Of a stretch of DNA of 64,000 nt, positions 61,060-64,000 are shown piece after piece. The stretch covers positions 23,342,168-23,406,167 of the forward strand of contig NC_092569.1 in NCBI RefSeq assembly GCF_037975245.1, written 5' to 3'. The position numbers and the translations under genes are program-made. The stretch comes from Apostichopus japonicus (Eukaryota; Echinodermata; Holothuroidea; Aspidochirotida; Stichopodidae). The notes below the pieces were generated by a model that was not told the origin of the DNA, made no database searches, and worked only from the letters and a program-made list of their open reading frames with translations. The first letter of the stretch is position 1. Every line of letters begins with the position of its first letter.

Positions 61060-61745
61060 CACGTTACGATAATTAAAGTCTAACTTTGTACGGTCGACTA
61101 AATTTTACTACGCTACAATTTATTTATAATTGCTTCTTGTTATACTGTCAACCAGATATCTTGATTTGTATGTAGGTATGTATGTATTTTAGAACCTTCT
61201 GCTAGCAGAAACTCGCGTAGAAGCCTCATTGGCTTATCAAAGCCGCAAGCTGACCGACGTCAGTCTCTTAGATTCGTATTTAACGTCCAATGATGATGAA
61301 TTTTCAAATGTCAACAACTCTGTAACTGGACCACATACATTAATCTTGGAGTGACTCGAACCGGGGACCTTATGATTGGAAGGCACCGACGTTAACCACT
61401 GAGCTAACACTTTTAGTTTCGGCCCAAGGCCTCTTATCATTCGCTTTACCAGATAAAATTGTTCACGAGTTCTTACAAGCACCAGCTATCCTGAGGGAAA
61501 CTTCGGAAGGAACCAGCTACTAAATGGTTCGATACAACTTTCGCCCCTATACTCAGGTCGGCTGATCGATTTGCACGTCACAACCGCTGCGGACATCTAC
61601 CAGAGTTTCCTCTTGCCTCTTCCTGTCCAAGAAAATATAGTTCACCATTTTTCGGGTTTTGGCATTCTTGTTCTTCCTCTGCTCCACCGGACGAGCCGCT
61701 TTCGAGGCGCTTCACCGAGCCACTCCACGAGCCGCTCCATCGGAC
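61060..61745 (-). mobile_element. Insertion with a tRNA-derived SINE head (61344-61410)
   Basis: Present in copy B but not between the matching sites of copy A (TTTCTTTCACG and TTAGCTAGCCAG, near 53980-54002). On the minus strand it has TAGCTCAGTGGTTAACGTCG as A-box region and GGTTCGAGTCAC as B box, in tRNA-like order. The right part (61677-61755) repeats GAGCCGCT/CACCGGAC-type units. Exact boundaries are uncertain. Confidence 0.55.
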
Positions 61746-62020
61746 GAGCCGATTTCACGCGTAGCTTGCCAGATGAAACAGTTCATTAGCAATGAAATAG
61801 ACAACATACTTGGTAATATCATCATAACGCATGTTTGGGTAAATGTCATTGATGACATTTAGATGATATGATTTAATGACTTTATCCTTTCTACAGTAGT
61901 CGTGTTTTTTTGAAGGATAACGCTCTATATTAATTCAAATAGAAATGTTATAATGTTGCAGTGCTTATTGGATGTCATATCGAGTGAGATTTTGGGAGCG
62001 GATTCCCCCCCCCCCCCCTC

Positions 62021-62104
62021 CAGTGGTAGTATCTATATATATATATATATATCTATATATATATATCTTTATATATATATATATCTTTATATATATATAG
62101 AGAT

Positions 62105-62147
<43 letters not shown>

Positions 62148-62204
62148 GAACTCGATAATCTTGTTCATATACGGTACTTTTCTTTCTACATCTAGAGATC
62201 AACA

Positions 62205-62239
<35 letters not shown>
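62021..62239. repeat. TA/ATCT microsatellites
   Basis: Long (TA)n tracts with interspersed ATCTTTATAT units at about 62032-62144 and a second (TA)n at about 62207-62239. The long Tyr/Ile open frames across them are artefacts of the repeat. Confidence 0.9.
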
Positions 62240-62241
<2 letters not shown>

Positions 62242-62531
62242 TCAATTGTTATATTGACAATTGGACATATTCTTCTAGGAGCAGGGATACGGTGGAGTGT
62301 GGGGCGTCACCGTTTGAAAATGTGATCATAAAGACCTATAAATGCAATTATGATAAAGCATACAGTTTACTGATTTAACTTTGGACACTCACTCACCCTT
62401 TGTCACCCTCGCGCACCCCTCACCCCCTTCTCCTCCTATTACATCTCCTCTCCCCTTCTCACCCTCTTACATTTCCCTCTTCCTCGAACTCGATAATCTT
62501 GTTCATATACGGTACTTTTATTTCTACATCT
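62145..62531 (+). repeat. 49-bp direct repeat pair flanking ~290 bp
   Basis: 62145-62193 and 62483-62531 both read CTCGAACTCGATAATCTTGT and onward for 49 bp, with one mismatch that I can see. The near-identity implies a recent event such as a duplication by slippage or an insertion with duplicated flank. Between them lie the second (TA)n and a pyrimidine-rich stretch. Confidence 0.8.
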
Positions 62532-64000
62532 TCTACTATACGTATAAGCAATAATACAACCGTCATCTTGTATGCAATTCAGAAAAGGTTATATAAGAAA
62601 GCCTGTCGTTAAACACTGGCAGCAATAATTGATTTATTAAACGTAACGTTAAGTTTGACTTGACAAGACTCTTCGACCGATGAGCCGAGAATTATGTCGT
62701 CTTATATGTTTACAAGAGGAACAATTAAAAATCAGTAATCGCACAAAATGAACTAAATTCAGGCTATGATTTTTATGAGGTCGTAATAACCTTGAAGCGA
62801 GCGACCCTTTTTTTTTTAATAATGTAGAATTTTGAAGCCGTGGTTGCTTCTAGCAAGATAATGATAATTTGATAATGATAATTTGTACACAATGAACAGT
62901 TTAAAGACACACTTCTCAGAAATGTTTGTTTCAATTGGCCATTCAAGTGATTCAACAAGCAATTCATAAACTCAACATGATACGGTATAAAACGGGGGAG
63001 GTTTCCTGTATCTCTTTACATTATTACATTTTTTTCAATATTATTATTATTATCACCACAATCATGGTAAATCTACTTTGAGGTAAATATATCTATTCTT
63101 AGAATTTTGTTATTATGTTTCCATATTGATATTTTAATCGTCATATGGCTTTATCAATGCTTTCATATAGGCCTATTATTAATAAAAATGAGCAAGGTTC
63201 AGTCGTGTTAATTATGGCCTATACACGGTATAGAAAGCGAATTTGGAAGGAAAATGTAGAGAGTTCTTTCAGAGACAAAATAATCTTTCTTGATGATTAA
63301 TTTTGAAAGTGTCTAAATGGTTGTATTATAGGACTAATGATTTCACTTTTTAATGTAATATTTCCTCGTAGACGTGTATATTCCAGAAAATATTATTAAA
63401 AGTTATCGTGTCCTCATATACTTGTAACGGACATACTTTATTATGTGCAAATCAAGATTTATTTTCAATATTTTATCCCGTCACTGAATATTTATGTTAA
63501 TTATATTGTTTACAATGTTATCTACATAAAAAGAACAGCGAATCAAATTTTATGAGATGCAGGTCCATTTACAGATTTACATGTATAAATTGAAGGTAAC
63601 AGTGTACATTGCGCATATAGGGAATGGTTAACCACCCACCCCACCACCACGGACTCCCATGGGGTTTATGCGAGACCTGGATATGAGTATAAAAATTAAT
63701 TAGTAGACAGAATACTGCCTTAATGGAAAACACTTTCTTCACCTTTTCCTTAGCTTATTCTTATACGCGGAGCTTTGCTCCATAATCGTTGTAAAACCGA
63801 CATCATTGGTTGCGTATACCGTATAGTTTGTAGGTTATGATGTACATACATGAATATTGTCCTATACTTGCGTATCTGTCTCGACGCTTGAGATTAGTCT
63901 TAGGAGGTATCGTCCTATCTTTGATGGAACACAAACCCACAAACATTATCTTAAGTCTGTAATGCTTTCATAGGACAGAAAGCATATGCAATGAACCACT
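62532..64000. other. No gene recognised
   Basis: AT-rich DNA with an A/T run near 62809-62820 and an (ATT)n-like patch near 63040-63055. The minus-strand frame 62773-62967 lacks splice context or a known motif. Confidence 0.45.

Larger units (their letters stand above)
55077..62030. repeat. Segmental duplication, copy B (holds the decayed lectin gene)
   Basis: Collinear with 46853-54270. Differences from copy A: insertion of a MITE (55762-56064), a larger intron with a minisatellite (59460-59535), a ~1.0-kb deletion corresponding to about 52265-53285 of copy A, and a ~690-bp insertion (about 61060-61745) with a tRNA-like SINE. In the 262-nt exon I count about 15 differences between copies. 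Confidence 0.85.

Noticed and set aside
61953-62195. Long Tyr/Ile-rich open frames on both strands
   Set aside because: They are translations of (TA)n and ATCT microsatellites, not genes.
1-64000. CRISPR arrays, operons, bacterial-type insertion sequences or retroviral genes
   Set aside because: Introns, LINEs and SINEs show a eukaryotic nuclear genome; no spaced repeats, long terminal repeats, protease, integrase or envelope-like frames were seen.

Overview
The window reads as intergenic-rich, AT-rich nuclear DNA of a marine deuterostome invertebrate, most likely an echinoderm and possibly a sea cucumber. The reasons are secreted fibrinogen-related lectins split into phase-1 exons, a Toll-type receptor with two cysteine clusters, CR1/Jockey-like and L1/Tx1-like LINEs, tRNA-derived SINEs and many poly-G/poly-C-bearing MITEs. 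Species assignment is inference. Only three gene loci look like ordinary host genes, and all three look like innate-immunity genes.

Layout. 1-8.6 kb: no recognised gene; foldback MITEs, a hammerhead-like motif, a SINE, one candidate orphan exon (6832-6998). 8.65-18.8 kb (+): a multi-exon gene for a secreted protein with a signal peptide, a Ser/Thr-rich stalk built from tandemly duplicated 108-nt cassette exons, a TIL-like domain, an EGF domain and a fibrinogen C-terminal domain. 19.1-28.4 kb: an L1/Tx1-like LINE on the minus strand, split by a nearly complete CR1/Jockey-like LINE on the plus strand. 28.4-35.9 kb: MITEs and a LINE fragment, no gene. 35.9-39.0 kb (+): a single-exon multiple-cysteine-cluster Toll-like receptor (1035 aa). 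39.1-46.8 kb: MITEs and simple repeats. 46.85-54.27 kb and 55.08-62.03 kb: two copies of a ~7-kb segmental duplication. The first holds an intact five-exon fibrinogen-like gene (minus strand, 268 aa). The second holds its decayed twin, which has lost the signal-peptide exon and exon 2 through a ~1-kb deletion and carries an in-frame TGA in exon 3. 62-64 kb: AT microsatellites and unannotated DNA.

How the parts fit: secreted fibrinogen-domain proteins commonly act as soluble pattern-recognition lectins in invertebrates, and a Toll receptor is a membrane sensor. The most notable structure is the 12.5-14.8 kb cassette-exon array, where copies of one symmetric exon (and several decayed copies) are poised to give stalks of different length. 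Splice sites were read by eye; no transcript evidence was available.
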